Source: Uranotaenia lowii (taxonomy: Eukaryota; Arthropoda; Insecta; Diptera; Culicidae). From it: 64,000 nucleotides of DNA. The stretch is from the NCBI RefSeq assembly GCF_029784155.1, contig NC_073692.1, positions 237,106,503 through 237,170,502 on the forward strand, given 5' to 3'. The notes beneath the pieces were generated by a model. That model saw only the letters and a list, made by a program, of their open reading frames with translations, was not told the DNA's origin and did not search any database. Position numbers and translations under genes: made by a program. Position 1 is the stretch's first letter. Every line of letters starts with the position of its first letter. Shown piece after piece: positions 21,656 through 32,775 of the stretch.

Positions 21656-22455
21656 GTTCTTATTATGCCCCTACAGTGACTGATTTTCAGCTTTCGCATA
21701 AAATTTTAAGTCACATATTATAGCTGTTTTCTATGGTTAAATAAGCGTCTTCCTTAAGGTGGCCATTATGCCCTTATCTCCCCTATTATGATTTTATAAG
21801 AAAATTTCAATATTGCAGACAGTGGAAATGGCAAAAATGCGTTGCGCCAAAATAAACTGAGAGCTACATTAGAGATGAAGATTCCAATCAGTTCTTCAGC
21901 TCGAACTAATATCTGATAAATTAAATGATAAAAAAAAAGTTCCCGTGGCTAAGAACTGCATGTTGCCAATTGTAAGCATTTGTTAAAATCTAATTCAGCC
22001 AGATTGAACCGAAACCCTACAATTTTGTTTTCCAATTTACTTAAGGGAATGTAAGGATTTTGATCATTTAACGATAAAAGATGCTTTATTTTATTGCTTG
22101 CTGTCGTTCAGAATGCAACCGGTAAGTATCATTCCAAGATATTTCGTATTTCAAAAGCGCGAAATTTGTATGGCTCGGTTCACTCTGGCTTAACGGAAAA
22201 TTTTTTTTTCATGCATCAGTATTCAGTCATACTCGTTGGGTGCTGCTCGTAAGGCGCCTATAAGTAGGCTCCTACGTTGGCCCATTTTGGTTCGACCAGA
22301 GTGAACTGGGTACAAACATATTTTATTTTTATTTATTATTTATTTATTCTTTATTTATGCAACGTAAGATTGAAAATATTTTAATTTGTTATATTGTGAG
22401 ATAAGATTCGTTTGAGAAAAAAAACTAAGATCAGAAATAACTGTTTCTGAAAGTG

Positions 22456-23433
22456 TAGGGGAGAATGAGGATACTTGATCCCTGGGGATACTTGATTCCT
22501 TAGCTATATCTCGAAACTGGAATGTCTTACAAAGATCAAATGTTCTAGAAAAATGTGCCAAAATGAGCAAAATAACAATGCTTGTAGTTTAAAATTTTTT
22601 AACATAATAATTGTTTGAGTAATTGAACATTGTTTGAAAAATTTCACAAAATGTAACTTGAAGATCTTTTTTCATCACTTTAAAATATTCCTTACATGGG
22701 AAAATTATGAAAAAAAAATTTGTTCCAATGTATCAATCGTTCGAGCGTAAAATGAACTTCATAATGCCATATTTTCAAAGCAATGGAAAATTCTCAACTT
22801 TTTTCAGAAAAAGTTTTCTAAAATGTTGATTATGGGTACAATTGATCCCCTAGAGTTGGGTACAATTGATCCCCCTTCCAAACGGCATATTCTTCTTCTG
22901 AATTGATCGTTATGATTGCTGATTACGAAATTACCAATATTTATCCAAAAACTAATATTTATCAAACAATTGTCTGAAGAAAAGAGCAAAAATTATTAAT
23001 TTTCTCTTAATTATAAAAAATAGCGCCTTTAAGTATGCAATGTTTTTAGCGTTGAGACAAAGTTATAGAATTTTCTTCTTATGTCTGCTATAAATTGTGA
23101 AATGAGAACAAACATGACCAAAATAGTCAATTAACATTCTCTCTTGGGGTATTGTTTGATTTTTTACAAGGATTAGGGCTTCCTGAATAAAAGATCAAGT
23201 CTCCTTCAATAGGGGATCAAATCTCCCCTAACTTCAGAAAAATCGCATTTATTTTACTCCCACGAAAATGCTTCTAGTTCATCAACGGGTTCAAGTATCA
23301 TTCTAATTTTTGGCGCATACAAACTTGAAGTTACAAGCTGTCAGAAAATGTCAAAGACGGCGAGTTGCTAATTTTTTTCAAAAAGATATGGTGAAAATAA
23401 GAAAAGGGGATCAAGTATCCCCACTCTCCCCTA
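22456..23433 (+). mobile_element. TA-flanked inverted-repeat element (copy 1)
   Basis: The left end TAGGGGAGAATGAGGATACT is mirrored at the right by ATCCCCACTCTCCCCTA, giving TIRs of about 25 bp of the form GGGGAGAGTGGGGATACTTG. TA on each side may be a TA target duplication (mariner-like), but TA could equally be part of the TIR. A second copy lies inverted at 45667-46571 and is alignable along most of its length. The motif GGGATCAAGTATCC recurs internally. No transposase is visible. Confidence 0.75.
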
Positions 23434-23645
23434 CCTATTCTTTTTGTGTATCCTAACTTTAACTGTTAAGTTTTGCCAACAAACTCTCCCTAAAAAATAT
23501 TGCTTTTAAAATTAAGCTTTCTGCTTATTTTGTAATCATAAATCGACCTCGACGTCTTTATAAGAGTCTAAATGTGATGGTAAAATGACCAAATGTGATA
23601 TCTAATGAAATGGTATCAATTGGTAGGGCTGTTAACTTTTTAGAT

Positions 23646-25136
23646 CAGGGGTGAGCAACCCGCGGCCCGCGAGACCCTTGTGTGCGGCCCGCGAAGCTTT
23701 TTTCAAATTTTAATACCTTAACTTTTTTCTACAATGGATAATTTTTTTTCTGGCATTTTAAGCGTTTATTATGTACTGTTCAAGGCTTTAATGCAATATT
23801 GATTATTAGCATAACGTAATATTGAAGTGTTTTATTTATTCCACATCTTTTTTTCCTTATTTAACTCCTACCACTTAGAGAGCAAAATCCATTAAAGTGA
23901 GTCGGAAGAACAGCCAAAAATCGGAACCTACACATGGTCAAAGAAATTTCGAAGTCGGTTTATTGAAGTCATAACCTATTTCCATTTCAAGCAAAAATAT
24001 AAAGTTGAATGATAAAAAATATGCTCAGCAGATTTTTTTTTTAATTATTCTATCCCATTCGGCAAAAAGGCTGGTTCTGTTAGCATCCAATTACAGGAAA
24101 AAATGGAACCAAAAACCTGTTATATATTTTTTTCCGAATATTGACGAAAATTACGAAAGTTAAATAAAGCCTGGGTGAACAATTTAAGATTGTTTATCAA
24201 CATGAATCAACACACAAAAATTATAAATTCTTGATGAAAACAATTGATATCTGAAATTCTGTGATTCCACCCAAAATATCTTTGACGATTATCTGTGATG
24301 CTTTTTTCAGAAATTTGATAGAAAATTTATCACAAACATCGATAAATTGAGTTATTTCACTTATAATTCGCGGTCCACATTACCAGAGTCAAAATATAGC
24401 TTTAGTAATCCTATCACAATGATATCTTAATAAGATTAGAAATGATAAAAATGTGGATAAAAATTCTAAAATCAAGTATGTAGTTTTGAAGATAATTGCT
24501 CAAAAATACATGAAATTGAACATATTTCTGTGATTTCGACAACCTTGCTCAACATCTGAATGCAAGAATCTAACGGGCCTATAGTAAACATGTATGCAGT
24601 CTCTTTACAATGATCCAATACAGACCTTCAATTTAAACAAAACAGTTTTTTAACGTTTGTTGGAAAAAAAATCTAGGCTTTGAGAACAAGTTTTAATGGT
24701 TGAAAAAAATCACAGAAAATCAAATAGCGATTCAACGTCGAACGCCAAGAATTAGTTATCACTATGGTAAGCTCCAAAAATTTTTTAAATGGAAATGAAG
24801 ACGAATAGTATCATCGCTTTAAACAAGAATGTTGAAAAAACGAATGTTCGCCAAGAAGTACTATTAATAAATTGAGAGAATTTAAAAATGACAAAGCGAG
24901 GTACCTTTTCAATACCGGTATTTTAAATGCCGTGTTGAATTACTGTTTTTGAACATGTGAATTCGTTTTATCTTTTCTTTTTCAGATTTGTTTCCGCCGA
25001 AAATTTGTAGTAATGAAAAATGATGTGAAGTTCTGATAATTATCACAAAAGAAAAAAATATATATATTGAGTGCGGCCCGCCGACAAGTTTTAAAATTTA
25101 AATTGGCCCGTTGGTTCAAAAGGTTGCTCACCCCTG
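23646..25136. mobile_element. Non-autonomous hAT element (1.49 kb)
   Basis: Termini are CAGGGGTGAGCAACC and its inverse GGTTGCTCACCCCTG. The perfect 8-bp TTTTAGAT flanks both ends (23638-23645 and 25137-25144) and fits the hAT preference nTnnnnAn. Subterminal GCGGCCCGCGAG near the left and TGCGGCCCGCCG near the right are typical of Charlie-like hAT elements. The interior is AT-rich with no surviving transposase frame. Confidence 0.92.
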
Positions 25137-25413
25137 TTTTAGATCGATTTTATCGAAATCAAGTTCAAAGCGTTCAGTTTGGTCTGGTCGAAGTAAGAAG
25201 GCAGCAGGTTGAAATTACAGTAGATTACGATTTTATCACTCTTTGATTTCTTCAATACTCGTCAAACTCACGCTCGATTTTATCACGGTTATTGTTTCGA
25301 TTTTATCACGCGGTAAATTTCGATGAAAAAATGCAACAGAAATATTGAATATATTTAGATAGTTTCTTGTTTGTTTTTTATTTTGAATTTCAAATTTCAT
25401 TAAAAATATTACT

Positions 25414-26163
25414 GCCCCAAATTTGTATGAGAAATTTCAAGCTTGTGGAATGTTATGCGCTGCAGGCCAAAATTGATCCTAGGCCTAGTACAAGGTCTCA
25501 TGCCAAATTTGGGCCAGATCGGATCACGGAAAAGCGTCGCTCAACGAGTCTGAAGTTTGTATGGGATTTTGAGACATTTTGTTCTGGAGGAACATGAAAA
25601 TCCAGTTTGTCATGAAGAACTTTGGACCCCTTCGGCCGTTTTTTTTTGAAAACGGTTTTTCTTAAAGCCTAAACCATGACAAATATTTCATCCGAAGACT
25701 GCATTTCGATTTGACTTATGATAAAAAAGTTATTAAACTTCAAAAATGGGGTAACTTTTTTCAGGGTGATATTCATCACTGTTAATGCAACGTCAAAATT
25801 TTCGAAGCAGTGTCTCGCATTAATAGTAATGAATATCACCTTTAAAAAAGATAACTTTTTTTGTAAGCTAAATAACTTTTGTGTCTTAGCTCGAATCGAA
25901 ATGCAGTCTTCGGATGAAATATTTGTTAAGTTTAGGCTTTAAGAAAAACCGTTTTCAAAAGAAATCGGCCTAAGGGGACCAAAGTTGTTCATGAAAAACT
26001 GTATTTTCGTGTTGCTCCCGAACAAAGAGTCCAAAAATCCCACACAAACTTTAGGCTCGTTGAGCGACCCTTTCTCGTGATCCGATCTGGCCCAAACTCA
26101 GGCCTAGGATCAATTTAAGTCTGCAGCGCACAACTTTTTCAAATGTCGGGTCATTTGGGGCAC
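25414..26163. mobile_element. 750-bp palindromic MITE
   Basis: The left arm (25414 to ~25780) and right arm (~25795 to 26163) are inverted copies. Examples are CCTAGGCCT...GGGCCAGATCGGATCACG on the left against CGTGATCCGATCTGGCCCAA...GGCCTAGG on the right, and GAAGACTGCATTTCGATT against AATCGAAATGCAGTCTTC. The outer end reads AGTGCCCCAAATGACCCG when taken from the right side. Partial relatives occur at 27590-27760 and 60324-60400. No coding capacity. Confidence 0.8.
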
Positions 26164-26216
26164 TCTACCCTACATGTATGCAACATCATTATGCTTTTTC
26201 GGATATAAGCGTTGGT

Positions 26217-26745
26217 AGCTCAAAATGCAAAAAAAAACTTGATAAAAGATTGAGCTTAAATCAGTTGGGTGATCCAAGTTACCCCGAAATATTATATTTT
26301 TGGTTAAACATTTAATGGGCGATGGAATCGAAAAGGAAAACCCGTAAGATCTGCCAAAAGTTGGGTGAAAATTTAGCTGCATCTCACTTGCACTAGTGGA
26401 AAACCTCAGCCAAATTCGGACTGCTTCCGTCGCCTATTGCTAGTCAGAACTTCAAAAATCTCGCAATTGACTGTCAAGCTCTATCATCCTGACCACAGTA
26501 CAAATTTTAAAACTTGCATGGGTTACAAAATAGAAACCCCTTCCAGAATATTAATGAAATTAGATTAAAAAAGTGATTAAGATTCCTCCAGCTTACGGTT
26601 TTTATACGAAATAAATAAGTTCCAAACGAGCTCTACAATGGTGTGCTTAGAAAAAAGTCTCAAAAACAAACAGTTTCAGCAAAACTGAAAATGTTCATAT
26701 TGTCTCGTTTGGCTATCATACCCATATTTTCGTTTGCTATTCGAT
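26217..26745 (+). repeat. Dispersed repeat (copy 1)
   Basis: About 500 bp, alignable with 32264-32775 in the same orientation. Shared landmarks include GCTCAAAATGCAAAAAAAAA, AAGTTGGGTGAAAATTTAGC, CTGCATCTCACTTGCACTAG and AATTGACTGTCAAGCT. The copies differ by substitutions and small indels, for example a CTTCTTTCTC-type insertion only in copy 2. Function unknown; probably a non-autonomous element. Confidence 0.7.
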
Positions 26746-27480
26746 ACGTACCGTCAAACGGGGCATCATGCAACAGCGGGGTTCGATGCAACATTTATAT
26801 CACACTACATTGAATAAATTTTTAATTTAATGTATTGTAATAAAGTTATCTTTTAATGATAAAAAAATGATGATGACATAATTTCTCGCATCTTAAGCTA
26901 GTTGCCTTATGTTTTTTATTTTTAAGTAAAATTTGAAAAATCGAGCAATAAATGTACAAATTTTAACATTTTTTGATGCCGAAAAAAACTTTACCCAGTA
27001 TGACGGATCGGCTTGATAAAATTACCTACAAAATTTTTACAGGTTTCCTCATATTATACCAACATTGTTGGTGTAAAAATATTTTTCGAACAATCACCCA
27101 ATTTTTTTAAATGAATATTTTTAATATTCAGTTAGGTGCCTGAGGTTAAATGCAACAAAATGCAAATCAAAGAAATACCTTGTAAATCTCGGTTCCAAGT
27201 ATTGGAATATGAATGTTTTGAATCACGCGTTTGTAAACATTTAAATTTCATTCATCCAAACATTTATTTTTATGATTTCAGCTTTTAGAATTTTTCTTAG
27301 TATTATTTAACCCCTAAATGTATGCAGCATCGTTATTTTCAGAAAAAATGTGAAAATTTTATTTTACAGACCCAAAACCTACTGCAATTGGTGTAGTCAT
27401 GCGTAAAAGTCTTTAAGGCATCGCAAATATATTAAAAACTATGAATTTTCGTACGTGTTCAAAAGATTTTTCATTAAAAA
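26746..27480 (+). repeat. Dispersed element beginning ACCGTCAAACGGGGC (copy 1, uninterrupted)
   Basis: Begins ACCGTCAAACGGGGCATCAT and contains ATGCCGAAAAAAACTTTACC and TTGTTGGTGTAAAAATATTT. The same order of motifs is found at 38752-38823 plus 40927-41410, where a hAT element splits it. A further start-like piece is at 60251. No protein was recognised. Confidence 0.7.
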
Positions 27481-27589
27481 CAAAGTTTGTTGCAAGTTAC
27501 CCCATTTTCTAAGGAGTGTGAAAATCGCATGTTTTTAGAAATTGGTCGAAGGAGACAAAAGTTATTGACGAAAAACTGTTTTTTCATGT

Positions 27590-27765
27590 TCCTCTCGAAC
27601 AAAATGTCTCAAAATCCCATACAAACTTCAGGCTCATTGAGGCTGATCTGGCCCAAATTTGGCATGAGATTTTGTACTAGGCCCAGGATCAATTTAAGCA
27701 TGCAGCGTATGACATTGCACAGGTTTTAAATTTCCCATACAAATTTGAGGCAGTCTAGTGCACAG
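27590..27765 (-). repeat. Partial copy of the 25.4-kb palindromic MITE
   Basis: TCTCAAAATCCCATACAAAC, GATCTGGCCCAAATTTGGCA and CCCAGGATCAATTTAAGC match the right arm of the MITE at 25414-26163. Only one arm is clear. Confidence 0.6.
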
Positions 27766-28075
27766 TCGTTCGATGGAGTTGTGTCAGCCCAAGCCAAAAC
27801 GGTCGAGAAAAAAAAATACCGTGATCTATCCATCGCATCGGTCGAAAAATAAAGTTGTCCGAGTAAAAATTGAACAATTCGAACCCTAAAAGAACAATCC
27901 CCGTGGGTGATAGAACCGTAGTCCCAATCGTAGAGGCCAAATCGCCGCTCCTCAAACGCCACCAGTTCAACAATACTCCAACCCCAACATCCAAAAAGCG
28001 TAGGAGCCCCCGAGATTAAGAGCGAGCCGGTAAGTCTAATTTAAACCCCCTTTAAAGGTGTAAAAACCAATTGTT

Positions 28076-28945
28076 TTACATCTTGTTGAATATTCTACAG
28101 CATGTCCAGATGGGATTGTTGAGTTCGAAAAGTGTGCGGGAAGGCGGGAGCCGGGAGAAGTGTTGTTGGCGTAAAGTTGGGGGTGCGTTGATTGGCAGAC
28201 GAAATAAAAGTTCACTGCAGCCGATATTATTGCACAACAGGTCGTGAACGAAAAGTCGTTGAAGTAGCTTTCTGCGTTGCGCCAGCGTCGGGAGATGAAT
28301 CAGATTGCACTTACTCTCGTACTGCGGAAGATGCGTTGCGTTGTTCCAGGGTAATCGGCGAAGAGCGTACCTGAGAAATCTGTTCTGAACTCTTTCAATA
28401 CGATCTGAGTGCAGGGCGTAATACGGCGCCCCCACTTGAATTCCATATTCCAAAATACTTCTCACGTGTGAGCAGTAGATAGCTTTCAGACAGTAGATAT
28501 CACGAAAGTCTTGTGTGTTCCGTTCAATGAAACCCAGCATTGCAGTATGCTTTGTTAGTGGCGAAAGAAATATGCTCGTCAAATGAAAGCTTGGAGTCTA
28601 GAAGTAGTCCTAGGTCATTGATTGAAGATTTTCTGTCAAGGGGAGTTGAGTTCATTGCATAATCAAATATAAGTGGCGATTTCTTACGAGTGAATATAAT
28701 TGCGCAGCATTTGTCTACATTGACTCCCATGCCATTGCGGTGACACCACGTAAGAAGAGCATTGATGTTCCTCTGGAGCAACGAGCTATCACTCTTTCAC
28801 AACTTTGAAAATTTTAAGAACGTCGGCATAAAATAGTTTTGATGACGTTAGTACAGTGGTGAGGTCGTTAACAAATAAAACGAAAATCAAAGGTCCTAAG
28901 ATGCTCCCTTGAGATACTCCAGATGAGATTTCGAATGGTTCAGAT
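28076..28945 (-). pseudogene. Degenerate non-LTR retrotransposon reverse transcriptase
   Basis: On the minus strand the first block reads SGVSQGSILGPLIFVLFVND followed by LFYADV, matching the GxxQGSxLGP and YADD catalytic motifs of LINE RT; the second catalytic Asp is now Val. Next comes 28781-28524 with INALLTWCHRNGMGVNVDKC and LGLLLDSKLSF, then 28582-28076 with AIYCSHVRSILEYG and RIERVQNRFLRYAL. These are typical of the RT thumb and connection region of jockey/CR1-type LINEs. At least one frameshift and one stop separate the blocks. The 5' part of RT and the endonuclease are missing. Confidence 0.82.
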
Positions 28946-29020
28946 CGACTTCAGATCGATCATTCAGTAATTATTTCCAGAACCTTAATATTTATTCAAA
29001 AGCGTTTAGCGTCTTTGTTT

Positions 29021-29576
29021 TTTTTTTTTTTTTTAATTCGTTTATTTGAAACGGCTCAATCCTGTAGGTTTAAGGAGCCACGGGCATTTTTTTTAATGTT
29101 TACATTTCTTTGTTTAAACTAGGGTTAGTAACAGATAAAGGGATAGATTAAAGAATAAGATCGATAGATTTAAAGAATGAGTAGAGTTCGTAAAAGTAAG
29201 TTAAGTCCAACGCAGCTAACACATCTCTTACGGGTACATAAGGTTGCCTTCCCAGGGCCCGGAGGGAATCTACTAATTGCGCTCTAGCGACTAAGTGGAC
29301 CTCACACGACCAAACAACATGTTCAATGTCCTGGTAACCATGACCGCAGGTACAGAGATTGGTGCTAGAAAGATTTACACGATACAGTAACGCGTTTAAG
29401 GAACAGTGATTGGACATGAGTCGGGAAAATGTTTTAATAAAATCCCGGCTCAAGTTCAAACCCTTGAACCATGGTTTAAGCTTCACCTTTGGGACAATCG
29501 AATGGAGCCACCGACCCATCTCATCTGCATCCCATTTGCGCTGCCAGTTGGCGAGAGAATTTCTACGAACCAAATA
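29021..29576 (-). mobile_element. 5'-truncated LINE with target duplication
   Basis: Minus-strand 29573-29148 encodes an ORF2 C-terminus (WQRKWDADEMGRWLHSIVP, KPWFKGL) and a CTCGHGYQDIEHVVWSC zinc-binding-like motif, as in jockey/I/R1-type LINEs. The 3' end is a poly(A) seen as a T-run on the plus strand (29021-29034). AGCGTCTTTGTTT flanks the insertion (29008-29020 and 29577-29589). This is a 556-bp, 5'-truncated product of target-primed reverse transcription. The remaining frame is open for 141 codons, which suggests a fairly recent insertion. Confidence 0.88.
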
Positions 29577-29589
29577 AGCGTCTTTGTTT

Positions 29590-30589
29590 CAAAAATGGCG
29601 GCTTCTGATTACTTTAAAATGTTTATTTTTTAATAATGTTTTTTACTTGTTATTTTTTAATGCCTTTCAATGTTGAATTAAATCTTGTTTGAACTATTTA
29701 ATTTTTGTATAGTTTGTTTCTATAATTTTAATGGTTTTTATTTGTTATTGCGAATTGAAAATTTGGCAGATTATAGTTTTTTCTAAGGTCCTAATTTTCG
29801 CCAGTGAATTTAAAAAGAAACAAAAATTGATAGAAATAAAGTGATATCGTTATTTTTGCCGATACGGAAGGCCTGAAATGGAGCAACTGATGCGTGTGGA
29901 TGGATTCTGCAGGACAGGTCATGATCATAAGCTACAGGGAGCTTATCCAGGGGCGGAAAGTTGTGCCCTTAAAGGAGATTGTGGGTCTATCGGTACAGCA
30001 TCGGTCAAATCTGTAGGAGTAAGATGCCCTTAAGATAAGTATTAAAAATCTACTTTCACATCATAACTGTGGAAAAGAATTTCTTGGATGATTAGACGTG
30101 AATTTTTCCCTCAGATTCAGAGTAGATTTGAGTGTAGATTTAGAGTGGAAAGGGATTTTTTTTTAGTTTTATGTTTCAAAGTCGAAGAAAACACTCGCAA
30201 ACATTTGTGTTTCAATTCTGATGTACTTCAGATATAACTATATTAAAACGCTGTTCTATATTAAATATTCTTTTCAGAACAAAATTTTTTCATTGAAACA
30301 TCCAAGATTTTCTAAAAACCTACTTAATTTTTCTTTTTTCTTATCTTTGTTTTGAGATTGTAAAGTATGTTATTATCTACTGATGGATGAGAATAAATAA
30401 TTTTATTGAGGCTAGTTAGAAATTGTACTATAAATTTTTAAAACATGTATTGAAGTAATATTTTAAAAATCAATTTTTTTACAATTTTGTTCAAGTACAT
30501 TTAAATGAATATGATCTGACATAAATATGTTTAAAAATGTTTCTTTGAAGTCAAAATAATATTTAGTTTAAAAATTTATATGTATACCA
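29590..30589. other. Non-coding interval
   Basis: AT-rich; I see no gene, RNA or clear element. A somewhat GC-richer stretch at 29870-30030 (GATACGGAAGGCCTGAAATG) is unassigned. Confidence 0.5.
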
Positions 30590-31351
30590 CACTGAACCCA
30601 AATTCACTCTTAAATTACACATGATTTTTCACTTAAAAACAAGGATCCAGTGATTTTCTTCTATTCAAGTGCGACATATACATTTCACTTGGCAGTCACT
30701 TCAAATTCAAGTGAATTCATCCACATTTACTTCAGTCGTCACTTGAATTTGAAGTGAGAAAAAATATTCACTTCCCCATCACTTGAATTTCAAGTGGATG
30801 TCGGGTTGTAATTGTGTTTATTTTCAGAGTTCAAAATGGCAAATTCTAAAGAGCTGCGTTTAAAGCTTGCTGGATTTGGATTTTCCCAATTCTTTACTAG
30901 GTGATTTTGGCGGTAGTTTGTGTTAAACGTGATGTTAGAAAAAGTTATTTAAAGGCGTATCATGTTTCAGCTTGTGGGTTGAACTGGACAGATTTTCTGG
31001 TTTGCAGCAGGGAAGATTTAAAAGTCGCACTATTCGCAGTAACCGATTTGCCTTGGGATTACGATGGAATTTTCCAACCAATAAATTTATGGCAAAAGCG
31101 TAATGTAAGTATTAGAAATCGAAGTGGTGTTCTATAAATGTTCTTTCATTTAAAAACGCGAGAGAAAATAAACTTGAAACTTACTTAGAAATTCAGATAA
31201 ATTTCTTTCTAACGTCATAGTGTAATTCACTTGACCGGTCACTTAAGTGAATTCACTTGACCCATCATTTAAAATTCAAATGAAATTAAGTATGGCGAGA
31301 ATTTACTACAGATGTCACTTATTTTTTAAGTGAAAATTATTTTGGGTGCAG
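30590..31351. mobile_element. Inverted-repeat element with (CACTTGAA)-type subrepeats
   Basis: The left end CACTGAACCCAAATTCACT pairs loosely with the right end (AGTGAAAATTATTTTGGGTG). Both flanks are dense in CACTT/AAGTG motifs, including CACTTGAATTTGAAGTG. The centre is an unrelated segment with an open frame (30901-31137) followed by ATGTAAGT, a possible 5' splice site, which looks like a captured exon fragment. I could not define a target duplication. Confidence 0.5.
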
Positions 31352-31574
31352 GGAAAAGTAAGAAAATGATTAAAGATTTCGATACATGAACTTGATTTTT
31401 TTTCTTCGAAGGATTCATAAATGTTTCCTTCCTTTTTTAAATTTTAATATTAATGCATTTCACAAAATATTACTAATTTATATTCAATTTTATACATTGT
31501 TGTTGAAAAGCCTGTCAGTGCTAGAAGTTTCAGTAGGAAACTTTAGGAGTTTTGGACGAGTAGGACAAAATCAT

Positions 31575-31765
31575 CTCCCACAATGCTGGCCTAGCATCTC
31601 CCAGGGTTTACCTTCCCCAACTTACCTCTCTAAAACCTCCCCACGTTTATGGGTGGATCGTAGAGATCTCTGCATCTACCGTTTAAGTAAACGTTAGTCA
31701 CTTGAAGCGACTAATATACTCTTCCCTTTCCCCACACAGTCCGCAGGGTTCGGCCAGGGCACCTT
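31575..31765. repeat. Dispersed repeat with CTTCCC tracts (second copy)
   Basis: TTTACCTTCCCCAACTTACC, GATCGTAGAGATCTCTGC and CTTCCCTTTCCCCACACAG follow the same order as motifs at 21010-21270. Family unknown. Confidence 0.5.
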
Positions 31766-32263
31766 CAACATTCTGAGGTGGCAAGTTTTTCAATTTAAGA
31801 GATTCAATAGTCTGAGGAAACGAATTGGAAGACTTTGCTTCTTTTGAAATTAGAAGTCAGAATATGTAACATCATCTAGGAAAGAAGTTGGTGCAATGTT
31901 CAAAGACTCCAATTTCATAAAACGGAGAGTTGAGGAGTAGCGCCAACCGAAGTTTTAGGCGACTGTTCATGCGAATGCGAATGCGAATGCGAAAAGCGTT
32001 TAGCTTCTTTGTTTATGATATTGTTTATGGTTTATGTTATGGTATATAAGTATTCAATAATATGAAAATGAAATTGAACTCATAGTGAATTCCAGATTTT
32101 GTCACGCACCGATAATGTCTGCCCTCGATTTTGTCTTCCCGAGCAGACATTGATGCCCAATCCGATAACAAACTGAGGCCAAAATAAGCTGTCAACAGCA
32201 ACGTGAAAGAAATTATAAGAAAATTGGCACATTTTCGGTGTCGCAATAATTTCGTGTTCGTCG

Positions 32264-32775
32264 TGGCTCAAAATGCAAAAAAAAAACATGATAAAAGATT
32301 GGGTTGAACATTTAATGAGCGATGGAATCAAAAAGTTATTCTTTCTCTCCTCAAGAAAAACCCGTAAGATCTGTCTAAAGTTGGGTGAAAATTTAGCTGC
32401 ATCTCACTTGCACTAGTGAAAAACCATCACCCAAATTCGGCACCGCTTCCATCGCCTATTGCTAGTTAGAACTTCAACAATTTTGCAATTGACTGTCAAG
32501 CTTATCATCCTGACCACAGTACAAATTTTAAAACTTGCTTAGGTTACAAAAAAGAAACCCGAGAATATTAATAAAAATTGATTAAAAAAGTGATCAAGGT
32601 TCCTCCAGGTTACGGTATTTTATACGAAATAAATAAGTTCCAAATGAGCTCTAGAATGGTGTCCTTCAAAAAAAAGTCTCAAAAGCAAACAGTTTCACCA
32701 AAACTGAAAATGTCCATACGGTCTCGTTTGGCCATTATACCCATATTTTCCCTTACTCTTTGATACATATTGTAT
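32264..32775 (+). repeat. Dispersed repeat (copy 2)
   Basis: Same orientation as 26217-26745, with which it shares most of its length; see that entry for landmarks. Confidence 0.7.

Noticed and set aside
22150..22310. An element with TTCACTCTGG/CCAGAGTGAA inverted repeats
   Set aside because: The 10-bp inverted repeat is real, but no target duplication or second copy is visible, so it may be chance.
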